A DNA stretch of 64,000 nt from Pseudomonadota bacterium (GTDB taxonomy: Bacteria; Pseudomonadota; Alphaproteobacteria; Caulobacterales; Aquidulcibacteraceae), in assembly GCA_020161405.1 (NCBI GenBank), contig JAIUOD010000003.1, positions 405,392 to 469,391 of the forward strand, in the 5' to 3' direction. The notes beneath the pieces were generated by a model that saw only the letters and a program-made list of their open reading frames with translations, was not told the origin of the DNA and searched no databases. How positions within the stretch are numbered: the stretch's first letter is position 1; each line of letters starts with the position of its first letter. Position numbers and translations under genes: made by a program. Shown piece after piece: positions 36,530-44,988 of the stretch.

Positions 36530-39500
36530 GCCTTGATAATATTGTTAATGGCATTCCTTGCACCCGCAAGTTTTTGCTTATCATTCACCCAATTACCCGC
36601 AACCATGAATTTGCCATCAGGGCGCAAACGATAGATTGCTGGTGCGCTTTGCATTAGATTGATTAATTTCATTGGATCTGGCGCTAATTCTTGTTTGAAT
36701 GTGATTACTGCACCTGATGGCGTGATACCAAGTTTTTCAATGCCTGCCTTTTTACAAAGCGCTTTAAGCCCTTGAACTTCGATTAATTGATGCACTTCAA
36801 GTGGCATTGTGCCAAATCTATCAACCAATTCGGTTGCAAAACCATCACGCTCGTCCTCGGTCTCAAGTTCGGATAGACGGCGATAAAGTGATAGGCGTAA
36901 ATTCAAATCAGAAACATAATCTTCAGGGATTAATACTGCCAAACCAATAGAAATGCTTGGTGACCAAGATTTATTGGACAAAGCCTCCTGCCCGTCTTTG
37001 ATTTCAATTACTGCTTCTTCAAGCATTTGTTGATAAAGTTCGACGCCGACTTCTTTGATATTTCCTGATTGTTCTTCGCCCAAAAGATTCCCACCACCGC
37101 GCATATCCAAATCATGGCTTGCAAGTTGGAAGCCTGCGCCCAAACTATCAAGTGATTGCAAGATTTTTAAACGCTTTGTGGCTTGCGGCGTAATCATCAT
37201 ATCTTCAGGAATAGTAAGATAGGCGTAGGCACGCGATTTAGAGCGCCCAACCCGTCCACGTAACTGATAAGCCTGCGCAAGACCAAGCATATCAGCGCGC
37301 CAAACCACCAGCGTATTTGCACGCGGCACATCAATTCCTGATTCAACAATTGTTGTTGAAACCAAAATATCATATTTGCCATCATAAAAGCCATTAACAA
37401 TCGGCTCTAATTCCGTTGGGCTCATCTGTCCATGCGCAATAGCAAAGCTACATTCTGGTATATAATCGCGCAAATAATCGCGTATTTTATCCAAATGCTC
37501 GATACGCGGCGCAACCACAAATGATTGGCCACCGCGATATTTTTCGCGCAAAATTGCTTCGCGTATTGTCACACTATCCCAAGGCGTTACATAGGTTCGA
37601 ACCGCAAGCCTATCGACTGGTGGCGTTGCGATAATCGACATTTCACGAATGCCAGATAATGACATTTGCAAAGTACGCGGAATTGGTGTCGCGGTTAATG
37701 TAAGGAAATGTGTATCCGAGCGCATTTCTTTTAAACGCTCTTTATGTTTCACGCCGAAATGTTGTTCTTCGTCAACAATTACCAAACCTAAATCATTGAA
37801 ACCAACCTGGGATGATAGAAGGGCGTGTGTGCCGACCACAATTTCGATGCGACCATCGGAAATGCCTTTGCGGATTTCACTTGCTTCTTTGCTGCCAACC
37901 ATGCGTGATAATTGTCGAACCCTAACTGGCCAACCGTTAAAACGCTCACTGAAGGTTCTAAAATGCTGTCTTGCAAGTAGGGTTGTTGGGCAAACTACGG
38001 CAACTTGTCGGCCTGACATTGCGACAACAAAGGCAGCGCGCAATGCAACTTCGGTTTTTCCAAAGCCAACATCACCGCAAATAAGCCTATCCATTGGTTT
38101 GCCATTTGCCAAATCCTCAAGAATATCTTCGATTGAATGGATTTGATCATCTGTTTCATCATAAGGGAATTTAGCGCAAAATTCGTCATAATAGCCGGCA
38201 GGTGGAACAATCTCTTCGACATGTTGATTGGCGCGTTGTGCAGCAATTTTGATAAGACCAGCCGCCATTTCAAGCAATCGTTTTTTGGCGCGTGCTTTAC
38301 GCCCCTGCCATGCAACACCACCTAATTTGTCTAAAATCGCCTCGGCACCATCAGCGCCATAGCGGGTGATAAGTTCGATATTCTCAACGGGTAGGAATAA
38401 TTTATCCCCGCCTTGATAGATTAATTCCAAACAATCATGGGGCGCACCCATAACATCCAATGTTCGCAAGCCTTCATAGCGACCGATACCATGATCGGTG
38501 TGAACAATTAAATCACCCGCCGAAAGGTTTGATGCTTCCATAAGGAAATTGGATTTTTTACGGCGTTTTTTGCCACGCCCTAAACGTTCACCCAAAATAT
38601 CAGTTTCAGATATTATGGCTGTCTTTTCATACTCAAAACCATGTTCGAGTTGTAAAACACAAAGCCCGACCCGCCCCTTTGGAATAAGTGAAATTGCGCC
38701 ATAATTTGGAACGGGGAAAAGATTTTTGATTTCATGTTCTTCAAGAACATGCCCCAAACGCTCAGCAGAGCCATCAGACCATGCACAAATTATAGGGCTT
38801 ATATTATTGGCTAATAATTCCTGTGTATGTTTTGCAAGTTCTTGCCAAACATTGATACTTGTATCTTGGCGTTCGGGCGCAAAATTACGGCCAATTCGAA
38901 CTTCTGCATTTAACCTTGCGCCGCCTTCACCTGATAAGAATGGCGAAAAATAGCGGGTTTTGAAACTATCAAATATTTGGTTGATTTTATTTGGATGTAG
39001 ATAAAGCGCATCGGGCTTTATTGCTTTATAGGGAATTGAACCTTTGGGAACAGGTGCAAGGCGCGCTTCATAATAATCATCAATAAGTTTTTGACGCTCT
39101 AATAATGAATTTTCGACACCATGCTCAACAAATATGATTGCATCATCATTTATATAATCAAAAACACTATCAAGTTTTTCATAGAACATTGAAATATAAT
39201 GTTCGATACCACTTCTTCTTATACGCTCTGAAACTGCTTGATAGATTGGGTCACCTTGGGATGCGCCAAATTTTTCAAGATATGATTTTCGAAACCTACT
39301 TATATTGGCTTCATCAAACATTATTTCGGAAACTGGCACTAATTCGATTATGTCCAATTTATCCACTGAACGCTGTGTTTCAGGGTCAAAGGTGCGAATT
39401 GATTCCAAATTATCGCCAAACATATCAAGGCGAACAGGCAAAGACATTTGCGGCGGATATAAATCAACCAATGCGCCGCGAAATGCATATTCACCTTTTT

Positions 39501-39978
39501 CACGCACAGTATCTGTCCGTTGATAACCATTTGCCATTAAATATTTTTGCAAAGCATCAATATCAATTTCATCATTGGCCTTGGCGCAGAAACTTGAATT
39601 AATTATAGCGCTTTTCGGCAATGTCATTTGCATAATCGCCGATGCAGTAGTTACCAAAATCGAATTTTGTGTATTTTTCTGCGCAAGACGTGCCAAAGTT
39701 GCAAGGCGGCGCGCCGAAATCTCTTGTGCGGGGCCAACCCTATCATATGGTAAGCAATCCCATGATGGCAGGCGAAGTATTTGCGTCTTTGGCGCGAAAA
39801 AGCCCATTGCATCGGAAAATTTCTGTGCCTGTGCATCATCGGTTGCAATATAGAGACCAAGATTATTATGTTTAGCAAGTGCACGCGCGACCACCATCGC
39901 CTCTGCACCACTTGCGAGGTTTTCAATTTTTAGCGCACCTTGCGCATTCATAATTTGATTGAAAAATTCCGAATTCAT
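36520..39978 (-). CDS. mfd: Transcription-repair coupling factor Mfd
   Basis: Removes RNA polymerase stalled at DNA lesions and recruits UvrA. The 1152-residue protein has a UvrB-like N-terminal module (about 1-330), the RNAP-interacting CarD-like domain (GDLIVHTDHGIGRYEGL, about 480), the translocase motor with Walker A GDVGFGKTE and DEEQ box (IVDEEQHFGVKHKE), motif VI region (QLRGRVGRSKSRAYAYL), and the C-terminal regulatory D7 domain. Length and motifs are normal. Its usual neighbour sdhE lies upstream on the same strand, separated by an oppositely oriented MerR-type pseudogene. Confidence 0.97.
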   Translation of the reverse strand: MNSEFFNQIMNAQGALKIENLASGAEAMVVARALAKHNNLGLYIATDDAQAQKFSDAMGFFAPKTQILRLPSWDCLPYDRVGPAQEISARRLATLARLAQKNTQNSILVTTASAIMQMTLPKSAIINSSFCAKANDEIDIDALQKYLMANGYQRTDTVREKGEYAFRGALVDLYPPQMSLPVRLDMFGDNLESIRTFDPETQRSVDKLDIIELVPVSEIMFDEANISRFRKSYLEKFGASQGDPIYQAVSERIRRSGIEHYISMFYEKLDSVFDYINDDAIIFVEHGVENSLLERQKLIDDYYEARLAPVPKGSIPYKAIKPDALYLHPNKINQIFDSFKTRYFSPFLSGEGGARLNAEVRIGRNFAPERQDTSINVWQELAKHTQELLANNISPIICAWSDGSAERLGHVLEEHEIKNLFPVPNYGAISLIPKGRVGLCVLQLEHGFEYEKTAIISETDILGERLGRGKKRRKKSNFLMEASNLSAGDLIVHTDHGIGRYEGLRTLDVMGAPHDCLELIYQGGDKLFLPVENIELITRYGADGAEAILDKLGGVAWQGRKARAKKRLLEMAAGLIKIAAQRANQHVEEIVPPAGYYDEFCAKFPYDETDDQIHSIEDILEDLANGKPMDRLICGDVGFGKTEVALRAAFVVAMSGRQVAVVCPTTLLARQHFRTFSERFNGWPVRVRQLSRMVGSKEASEIRKGISDGRIEIVVGTHALLSSQVGFNDLGLVIVDEEQHFGVKHKERLKEMRSDTHFLTLTATPIPRTLQMSLSGIREMSIIATPPVDRLAVRTYVTPWDSVTIREAILREKYRGGQSFVVAPRIEHLDKIRDYLRDYIPECSFAIAHGQMSPTELEPIVNGFYDGKYDILVSTTIVESGIDVPRANTLVVWRADMLGLAQAYQLRGRVGRSKSRAYAYLTIPEDMMITPQATKRLKILQSLDSLGAGFQLASHDLDMRGGGNLLGEEQSGNIKEVGVELYQQMLEEAVIEIKDGQEALSNKSWSPSISIGLAVLIPEDYVSDLNLRLSLYRRLSELETEDERDGFATELVDRFGTMPLEVHQLIEVQGLKALCKKAGIEKLGITPSGAVITFKQELAPDPMKLINLMQSAPAIYRLRPDGKFMVAGNWVNDKQKLAGARNAINNIIKACF

Positions 39979-40044
39979 TGCACGCTATTTAGCGCATTTC
40001 GCTTTAAAGCAAATAGTAGCAAAATAAAAAAAGCACCAAACCTA

Positions 40045-40075
40045 TTGACCCTAACGCCACGTGATAGATTACTTA
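40045..40075 (+). promoter_or_regulatory. MerR-type promoter/operator
   Basis: TTGACC (40045-40050) and TACTTA (40070-40075) are 19 bases apart, the long spacer typical of MerR-controlled promoters. Between them CTAACG-CCA-CGTGATAG forms an imperfect dyad like the CTAACGT-type sites bound by MerR proteins. It lies 12 bases before the ATG of the MerR-type gene and suggests autoregulation. Confidence 0.6.
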
Positions 40076-40086
40076 TTTGGTCAATC

Positions 40087-40868
40087 ATGGATATGAGGTT
40101 AGTTTTGAAAGATTATTCGGTAAAGCAATTAAGCGATTTGGCAAAAATATCGATACGAACTTTGCACTATTATGATGAAATTGGCCTTTTAAAGCCATCA
40201 TATAAGGGGGCAAATAATTATCGTTATTATAGCGAAACTGACGCGCTTAAATTGCAACAAATAATGTTTTTCAAAGAAATGGGTTTTAGCCTTAAAAAAT
40301 CAAGGACATTATAAATGCCAAAGATTTTGATTTAAAAACCGCACTTATAAACCATCAAATTCATGTGGAAAAGCAAATTGAAAGGCAAGAAATGTTACTT
40401 GCAATCATCAAACAAACTTTAAACGAGATTGACGGGAAAAATAAAATGAGAAATGAATTATATCAATGGCATTCTGAAGAGCGCCAAAAAGAATATGAAG
40501 AATATCTAGTTGAAAAATACGGCGATAGTATGAAAGATAATATCACCCATTCTAAAAAGGCATTTTCAAAACTAAATGATACTGAAAAGCAAGATATTAT
40601 GAAACGCATTGAAACAATCGAAAGCGCTTTGGTTGATGCATACAAATCAGGCGTTGCAATTGGTTCAAAACAAATAGAACCAATTTTAGACAGGCATAGA
40701 GAATGGGTGGCATATATGTGGGCGCAGCCATGCCCAAAACCTGCATATTACAATCTTGCAGATATGTACTTGAATACACCAGATTTCGTGACAAGATACG
40801 AAACCTTGGCAATAGGTTTTTGCGACTTTCTAGTTGGCGCTATGAAAGCATATTCAAAGGAAGATTAA
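40087..40868 (+). pseudogene. MerR/TipAS-type transcriptional regulator, frameshifted
   Basis: The first frame encodes an N-terminal MerR winged-helix DNA-binding domain (YSVKQLSDLAKISIRTLHYY, then GLLKPSYKGANNYRYY) and stops at 40312-40314. The continuation lies in a second frame: IKDIINAKDFDLKTALINHQ, a coiled coil, and a TipAS-like ligand domain (WVAYMWAQPCPKPAYYNLAD) ending at 40868. The frames join if one A is added to the A6 run at 40294-40299. This may be a true mutation, an assembly indel or a slippage site. The likely start is the ATG at 40087 or a TTG at 40105 that follows GAGG. It separates sdhE from mfd and overlaps the sdhE end. Confidence 0.8.
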
Positions 40869-41161
40869 GAATTAATCTTACCCTTCCACATAGTTTCTTT
40901 TAAAGATGCAAAACTTTGAAGATCTTTTAGGATTTGGGTTTTGAATTGTTCTGGCGGTTCAATTTGACCGACTATCCAATAATAAACATCCCAATCTTGT
41001 TCCTGTAAAAGGGCATCGAATTGATCAAGTTCCGCATCTGAAAGCCCATCAAGATTATCATCGGCATAAGTACCCATTAGAAAGTCATGTTCACGAAAGC
41101 CGCGGCGCCATGCGCGGAATTTTAATTGCTTGATACGAATATCACGTTGAGTCTGTGTCAT
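40865..41161 (-). CDS. sdhE: Succinate dehydrogenase assembly factor SdhE
   Basis: Helps covalent attachment of FAD to the succinate dehydrogenase flavoprotein. The 98-residue protein has the family core RAWRRGFREHDFLMG, matching the RGxxE-type motif, the acidic stretch LDQFDALLQEQDWDVYYWI and a C-terminal helical tail. In Alphaproteobacteria it commonly neighbours mfd and recG, matching its place here. Its stop codon overlaps the converging MerR-type gene by a few bases. Confidence 0.9.
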   Translation of the reverse strand: MTQTQRDIRIKQLKFRAWRRGFREHDFLMGTYADDNLDGLSDAELDQFDALLQEQDWDVYYWIVGQIEPPEQFKTQILKDLQSFASLKETMWKGKINS

Positions 41162-41184
41162 GGCTTTTCTTTAGACAAAAAAAA

Positions 41185-41209
41185 GGCCTTTGGCTATTAA
41201 CCAAAGGCC
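41185..41209 (-). terminator. Bidirectional hairpin terminator after the cell-wall hydrolase gene
   Basis: A 9-base perfect stem (GGCCTTTGG at 41185-41193 with CCAAAGGCC at 41201-41209), 7-base loop, T8 on the minus strand and a T7 run shortly after it on the plus strand. It ends the hydrolase unit before sdhE. Confidence 0.9.
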
Positions 41210-41230
41210 GTAATTTTTTTAAAATCTATC

Positions 41231-41902
41231 CTAATTTCCGTTATAGAAAACATGTGAACCAATTTTACCAACGCGGGTAAAAACATTGGCCCAATTAGGA
41301 CGAACGAAAGTTGCATGGAAATAAAGCGCATCACCAACAACATTTGGCTTATAGCCATTATAAACGCGTGTTGCCATTGACATAGCGCGTGACCATTGTT
41401 CACCGCGTTTTGCACCACGACGACCATCACATGCCCAAGAGAATTGGCAAGTTGCGCCTTTTCTTTGGTAAGCGACACCGCAATATGTGTTTGGATATGC
41501 TTTAGATTTAACGCGATTGGCAACTACTTCTGCTACTGCCCATTGCCCGCGTTCAGGCTCACCACGTGCTTCGTAATAAATAGCTTCTGCCAAGCAATTA
41601 ACTTCGCGGGCATCTGCACTAGAAAGATTTGTGGTTTCTTCTGGTTTCTTATCAAAAGAAATCAAACCAGCTAATTGTGCGGCAGCGGATTCAAGAGCTG
41701 CACTAACACTATTCCCAGCATTGGGAGTATTTTTGTTAGGGGTTTCAACCGTTACACGTGATGTTGCAATATTAACATCACTCATCGGTTCTGCCATCGC
41801 GCTTGAAGCCATTAAAAGGCCTGTTGCAATGATAGCAGTTCCAAAAACGCCCGATGCATCGCGCACGGGAGAGTTTGAAATACCCTTAAGTCGTTTAGAC
41901 AT
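41231..41902 (-). CDS. SleB-type cell-wall hydrolase
   Basis: A 223-residue exported protein. A basic N-terminus and hydrophobic helix (about 17-37) form a signal sequence or anchor ending AMA-EP. From about residue 105 lies a Hydrolase_2 domain of the SleB/CwlJ family: NCLAEAIYYEARGEPERGQW holds the conserved catalytic Glu, followed by VANRVKSKAYPNTYCGVAYQ and CQFSWACDG. Family members cut peptidoglycan; in Gram-negatives they probably remodel the wall. The ATG at 41902, preceded by AAGG, is preferred to an upstream in-frame start. Confidence 0.85.
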   Translation of the reverse strand: MSKRLKGISNSPVRDASGVFGTAIIATGLLMASSAMAEPMSDVNIATSRVTVETPNKNTPNAGNSVSAALESAAAQLAGLISFDKKPEETTNLSSADAREVNCLAEAIYYEARGEPERGQWAVAEVVANRVKSKAYPNTYCGVAYQRKGATCQFSWACDGRRGAKRGEQWSRAMSMATRVYNGYKPNVVGDALYFHATFVRPNWANVFTRVGKIGSHVFYNGN

Positions 41903-42137
41903 GGGACGCCTTAAACCATAAACCTTGGGTAAGTGCAACAAAAATAGGGTTAATAAAGTCAAAATGCCGCAATCGCCAAATTGTCATGCGGGCGTAAACC
42001 ATAGAAATAAAAAGGTTTTTGCGGCAATTTTTGCACTGCAAAAAACTGTAATAAAATTGCAGCAATAGGCAATTTTTGCACTCTTTAACGTCAAATTATG
42101 GCTTTATTTTGACCACAGTTGCATAATTAACACAAAA

Positions 42138-42163
42138 GCGCGGGTAAGTTTCCCTACCCGCGC
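42138..42163 (-). terminator. Rho-independent terminator after ppdK
   Basis: A 9-base perfect stem (GCGCGGGTA at 42138-42146 with TACCCGCGC at 42155-42163), 8-base loop, followed on the minus strand by T4G. It lies about 40 bases after the ppdK stop. Confidence 0.87.
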
Positions 42164-42204
42164 TAAAATAATTTCACCATTCCCCAGATTGGCGAAATTA
42201 CATA

Positions 42205-44865
42205 TTAGTTTTTAAGTGCCGCCTGTGCAGCCGCCAATCGTGCAATTGGAACGCGATATGGTGAGCATGAAACATAATCAAGCCCAGCTTTGCCGCAGAA
42301 TTCGATTGAGGCAGGGTCGCCACCATGTTCACCACAAATACCAAGCTTGATACCTGCGCGCACTTGACGTCCCTTCTCAACCGCGATTTTAACAAGGCCG
42401 CCAACGCCATCTTGATCAATCGTTACAAATGGGTCTTTTTCAAAAATACCTTGCGATAAATAATCACCCATAAAACGACCCGCATCATCGCGTGAAATGC
42501 CCAAAGTTGTTTGGGTTAAGTCATTTGTACCAAAGCTAAAGAATTCAGCTTCTTGCGCGATTTGGTCGGCACACATTGCGGCACGCGGTAATTCAATCAT
42601 TGTTCCAACAAGATATTCAATCTTTGTGCCCATTTTTTCCATTACTTCGGCGCCAATTGCATCAACACGCGCTTTTAAAATTGCCAATTCTTTTTGTGTT
42701 GCCACAAGTGGAATCATAATTTCAGGAATTGGCGCTGCGCCAGATGATTTTGCAACCGCAATCGCCGCTTCAAAAATTGCACGTGCCTGCATTTCATAAA
42801 TTTCTGGATATGTAATACCAAGGCGGCAACCGCGATGCCCAAGCATTGGGTTAAATTCGTGCAAATCTTTGGCACGTTGCAAAAGTTTTTTGCCATCAAT
42901 TCCTGTTGCAGCCGCCACAGCTTCAACATCTTCAGCAGAATGTGGTAAGAATTCGTGTAATGGCGGGTCAAGAAGGCGGATTGTAACCGGCAAGCCCGCC
43001 ATAATATTGAAGATATCTTCAAAATCCTTGCGTTGCATTGGAAGGATTTTTGCCAATGCGGTTTCACGCCCTGCTTTATCCTCTGAAAGAATCATTTCGC
43101 GCACTGCGGCGATACGTTCGGCATCAAAGAACATGTGTTCAGTACGGCAAAGACCAATACCCTCTGCCCCGAAATCACGCGCAGTTTTGGCATCATGTGG
43201 CGTATCGGCATTCGTGCGCACTTTTAATTTGCGCACTTTATCAGCCCATACCATTAAAGATGCAAAATCACCCGATAATTCAGGTTGTTCAAGTTCAGCC
43301 GCACCAAGCAATACTTCACCTGCACCGCCATCAATTGAAATCATATCGCCTTTTTTGACTACACGCCCGCGGCAAGTAAATTGACCGCTCGTTTCATCAA
43401 TACGAATATCACCCGCACCCGACACGCAAGGGCGGCCCATGCCACGTGCAACCACCGCCGCGTGTGATGTCATACCACCGCGCGATGTTACGATTGCTTT
43501 GGCGGCATGCATGCCGTGAATATCTTCTGGGCTTGTTTCTTCGCGAACAAGAATAACGGCTTTGCCTGCTTTTGCTAATTCTTCGGCTTCATCAGAATCA
43601 AACACAACCTCACCAACAGCAGCACCAGGGGATGCAGGAAGGCCTTTAGTAAGAATATCGCGCTTATATGACGCTTTAATAGTTGGGTGAAGCAATTGGT
43701 CAAGCGCCATTGGATCAACACGACCCACCGCTTCTTCTTCACTAATCATGCCTTCGGCAACCATATCAACCGCTATTTTTAGCGCAGCTTTGGCTGTGCG
43801 TTTGCCATTACGGGTTTGAAGCATCCAAAGCTTGCCATTTTCCGCCGTAAACTCAATATCCTGCATATCACGATAATGGTTTTCAAGCTTCTTATAAACT
43901 TCATCCAATTGGGCATAAACATCAGGAAGGCTTTCTTCCAATGATTCGCCAGATTCATTCATGCTAAGGCGTTGGGTTTTGGTTATTGATTTTGGCGTTC
44001 TTATACCCGCTACAACATCTTCACCCTGTGCATTGATAAGATATTCGCCATAGAATAATTTTTCGCCTGTTGATGGATTGCGCGTAAATGCCACACCAGT
44101 TGCCGATGTATCGCCCATATTACCGAATACCATCGCTTGTACGTTAACAGCAGTACCCCAGCTTTGTGGAATATCATGCATTTTGCGATAGAAGATTGCG
44201 CGGTCATTCATCCATGATTTGAAAACTGCGCCAACCGCACCCCATAATTGATCATTCACATCTTGTGGGAATGGTTTACCCATTTCAGATTCAACGGCGG
44301 CTTTATATTTTTTTACAATTTCTTCCCAATCAGATGCCTCTAATTCGGTGTCATCGCGATAATCATTGATTTCTTTGAAGGTTTCAAGAATGTCTTCAAA
44401 CATATGATGTTCAAGTTCAAGAACTACATTTGAATACATTTGAATGAAACGGCGATAAGAATCATAGGCAAAACGGCGATTGCCTGATTTCTTTGCCAAA
44501 CCTTCAACCGTAATATCATTAAGGCCAAGGTTTAAAACCGTGTCCATCATACCCGGCATTGAAGCACGTGCACCCGAACGAACTGAAACCAATAATGGGT
44601 TTTCAGGGCTGCCAAAGTCTTTTTCAACAATTGCGGCAACTTTTTTAATTGCTTCATCAACTTGTGAAGTAAGTTCAGACGGATAATTTTGACCTAATTC
44701 ATAAAAGGCGGTGCAAACTTCGGTTGTGATTGTAAATCCTGGCGGAACAGGAAGGCCGATTTTATTCATCTCTGCAAGGTTGGCGCCTTTGCCACCAAGA
44801 AGATTTTTCATCGTAGCATCACCCTCAGCGCTACCTGCACCGAAGCTATATACAAATTTAGTCAT
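42205..44865 (-). CDS. ppdK: Pyruvate, phosphate dikinase
   Basis: Reversibly converts pyruvate, ATP and Pi to PEP, AMP and PPi. The 886-residue protein has the N-terminal ATP-grasp domain (GGKGANLAEM; SVRSGARASMPGMMDTVLNL), the central phosphohistidine His468 in GGMTSHAAVVARGMGRP with the regulatory Thr466, and the C-terminal PEP-binding barrel (GTNDLTQTTLG). The ATG at 44865 has GGGG 7 bases before it and is chosen over an upstream GTG. It sits alone downstream of glyQS. In this context it may serve gluconeogenesis from propionyl-CoA-derived oxaloacetate or pyruvate. Confidence 0.96.
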   Translation of the reverse strand: MTKFVYSFGAGSAEGDATMKNLLGGKGANLAEMNKIGLPVPPGFTITTEVCTAFYELGQNYPSELTSQVDEAIKKVAAIVEKDFGSPENPLLVSVRSGARASMPGMMDTVLNLGLNDITVEGLAKKSGNRRFAYDSYRRFIQMYSNVVLELEHHMFEDILETFKEINDYRDDTELEASDWEEIVKKYKAAVESEMGKPFPQDVNDQLWGAVGAVFKSWMNDRAIFYRKMHDIPQSWGTAVNVQAMVFGNMGDTSATGVAFTRNPSTGEKLFYGEYLINAQGEDVVAGIRTPKSITKTQRLSMNESGESLEESLPDVYAQLDEVYKKLENHYRDMQDIEFTAENGKLWMLQTRNGKRTAKAALKIAVDMVAEGMISEEEAVGRVDPMALDQLLHPTIKASYKRDILTKGLPASPGAAVGEVVFDSDEAEELAKAGKAVILVREETSPEDIHGMHAAKAIVTSRGGMTSHAAVVARGMGRPCVSGAGDIRIDETSGQFTCRGRVVKKGDMISIDGGAGEVLLGAAELEQPELSGDFASLMVWADKVRKLKVRTNADTPHDAKTARDFGAEGIGLCRTEHMFFDAERIAAVREMILSEDKAGRETALAKILPMQRKDFEDIFNIMAGLPVTIRLLDPPLHEFLPHSAEDVEAVAAATGIDGKKLLQRAKDLHEFNPMLGHRGCRLGITYPEIYEMQARAIFEAAIAVAKSSGAAPIPEIMIPLVATQKELAILKARVDAIGAEVMEKMGTKIEYLVGTMIELPRAAMCADQIAQEAEFFSFGTNDLTQTTLGISRDDAGRFMGDYLSQGIFEKDPFVTIDQDGVGGLVKIAVEKGRQVRAGIKLGICGEHGGDPASIEFCGKAGLDYVSCSPYRVPIARLAAAQAALKN

Positions 44866-44902
44866 ACGTTTCCCCAGTTCTGACACTTTGCATTTATAAA
44901 AG

Positions 44903-44950
44903 CATGGCTTCGAATTAAGCCCCCCAGTCGAGACCTAAATCAAAGCCATG
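44903..44950. other. Long-loop inverted repeat in the glyS-ppdK spacer
   Basis: Eight-base arms CATGGCTT (44903-44910) and AAGCCATG (44943-44950) enclose 32 bases that include a C6 run. On the minus strand CTTTTAT follows the second arm. It may be a weak glyS terminator or a ppdK leader structure; the large loop makes either uncertain. Confidence 0.3.
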
Positions 44951-44988
44951 TAATTGTTTCCTCGTAATGTAACTGTATTCTGCTTATA

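Noticed and set aside
42869..43384. A 171-residue plus-strand frame inside ppdK
   Set aside because: It lies antisense to the PEP-binding domain of ppdK and has no independent support.
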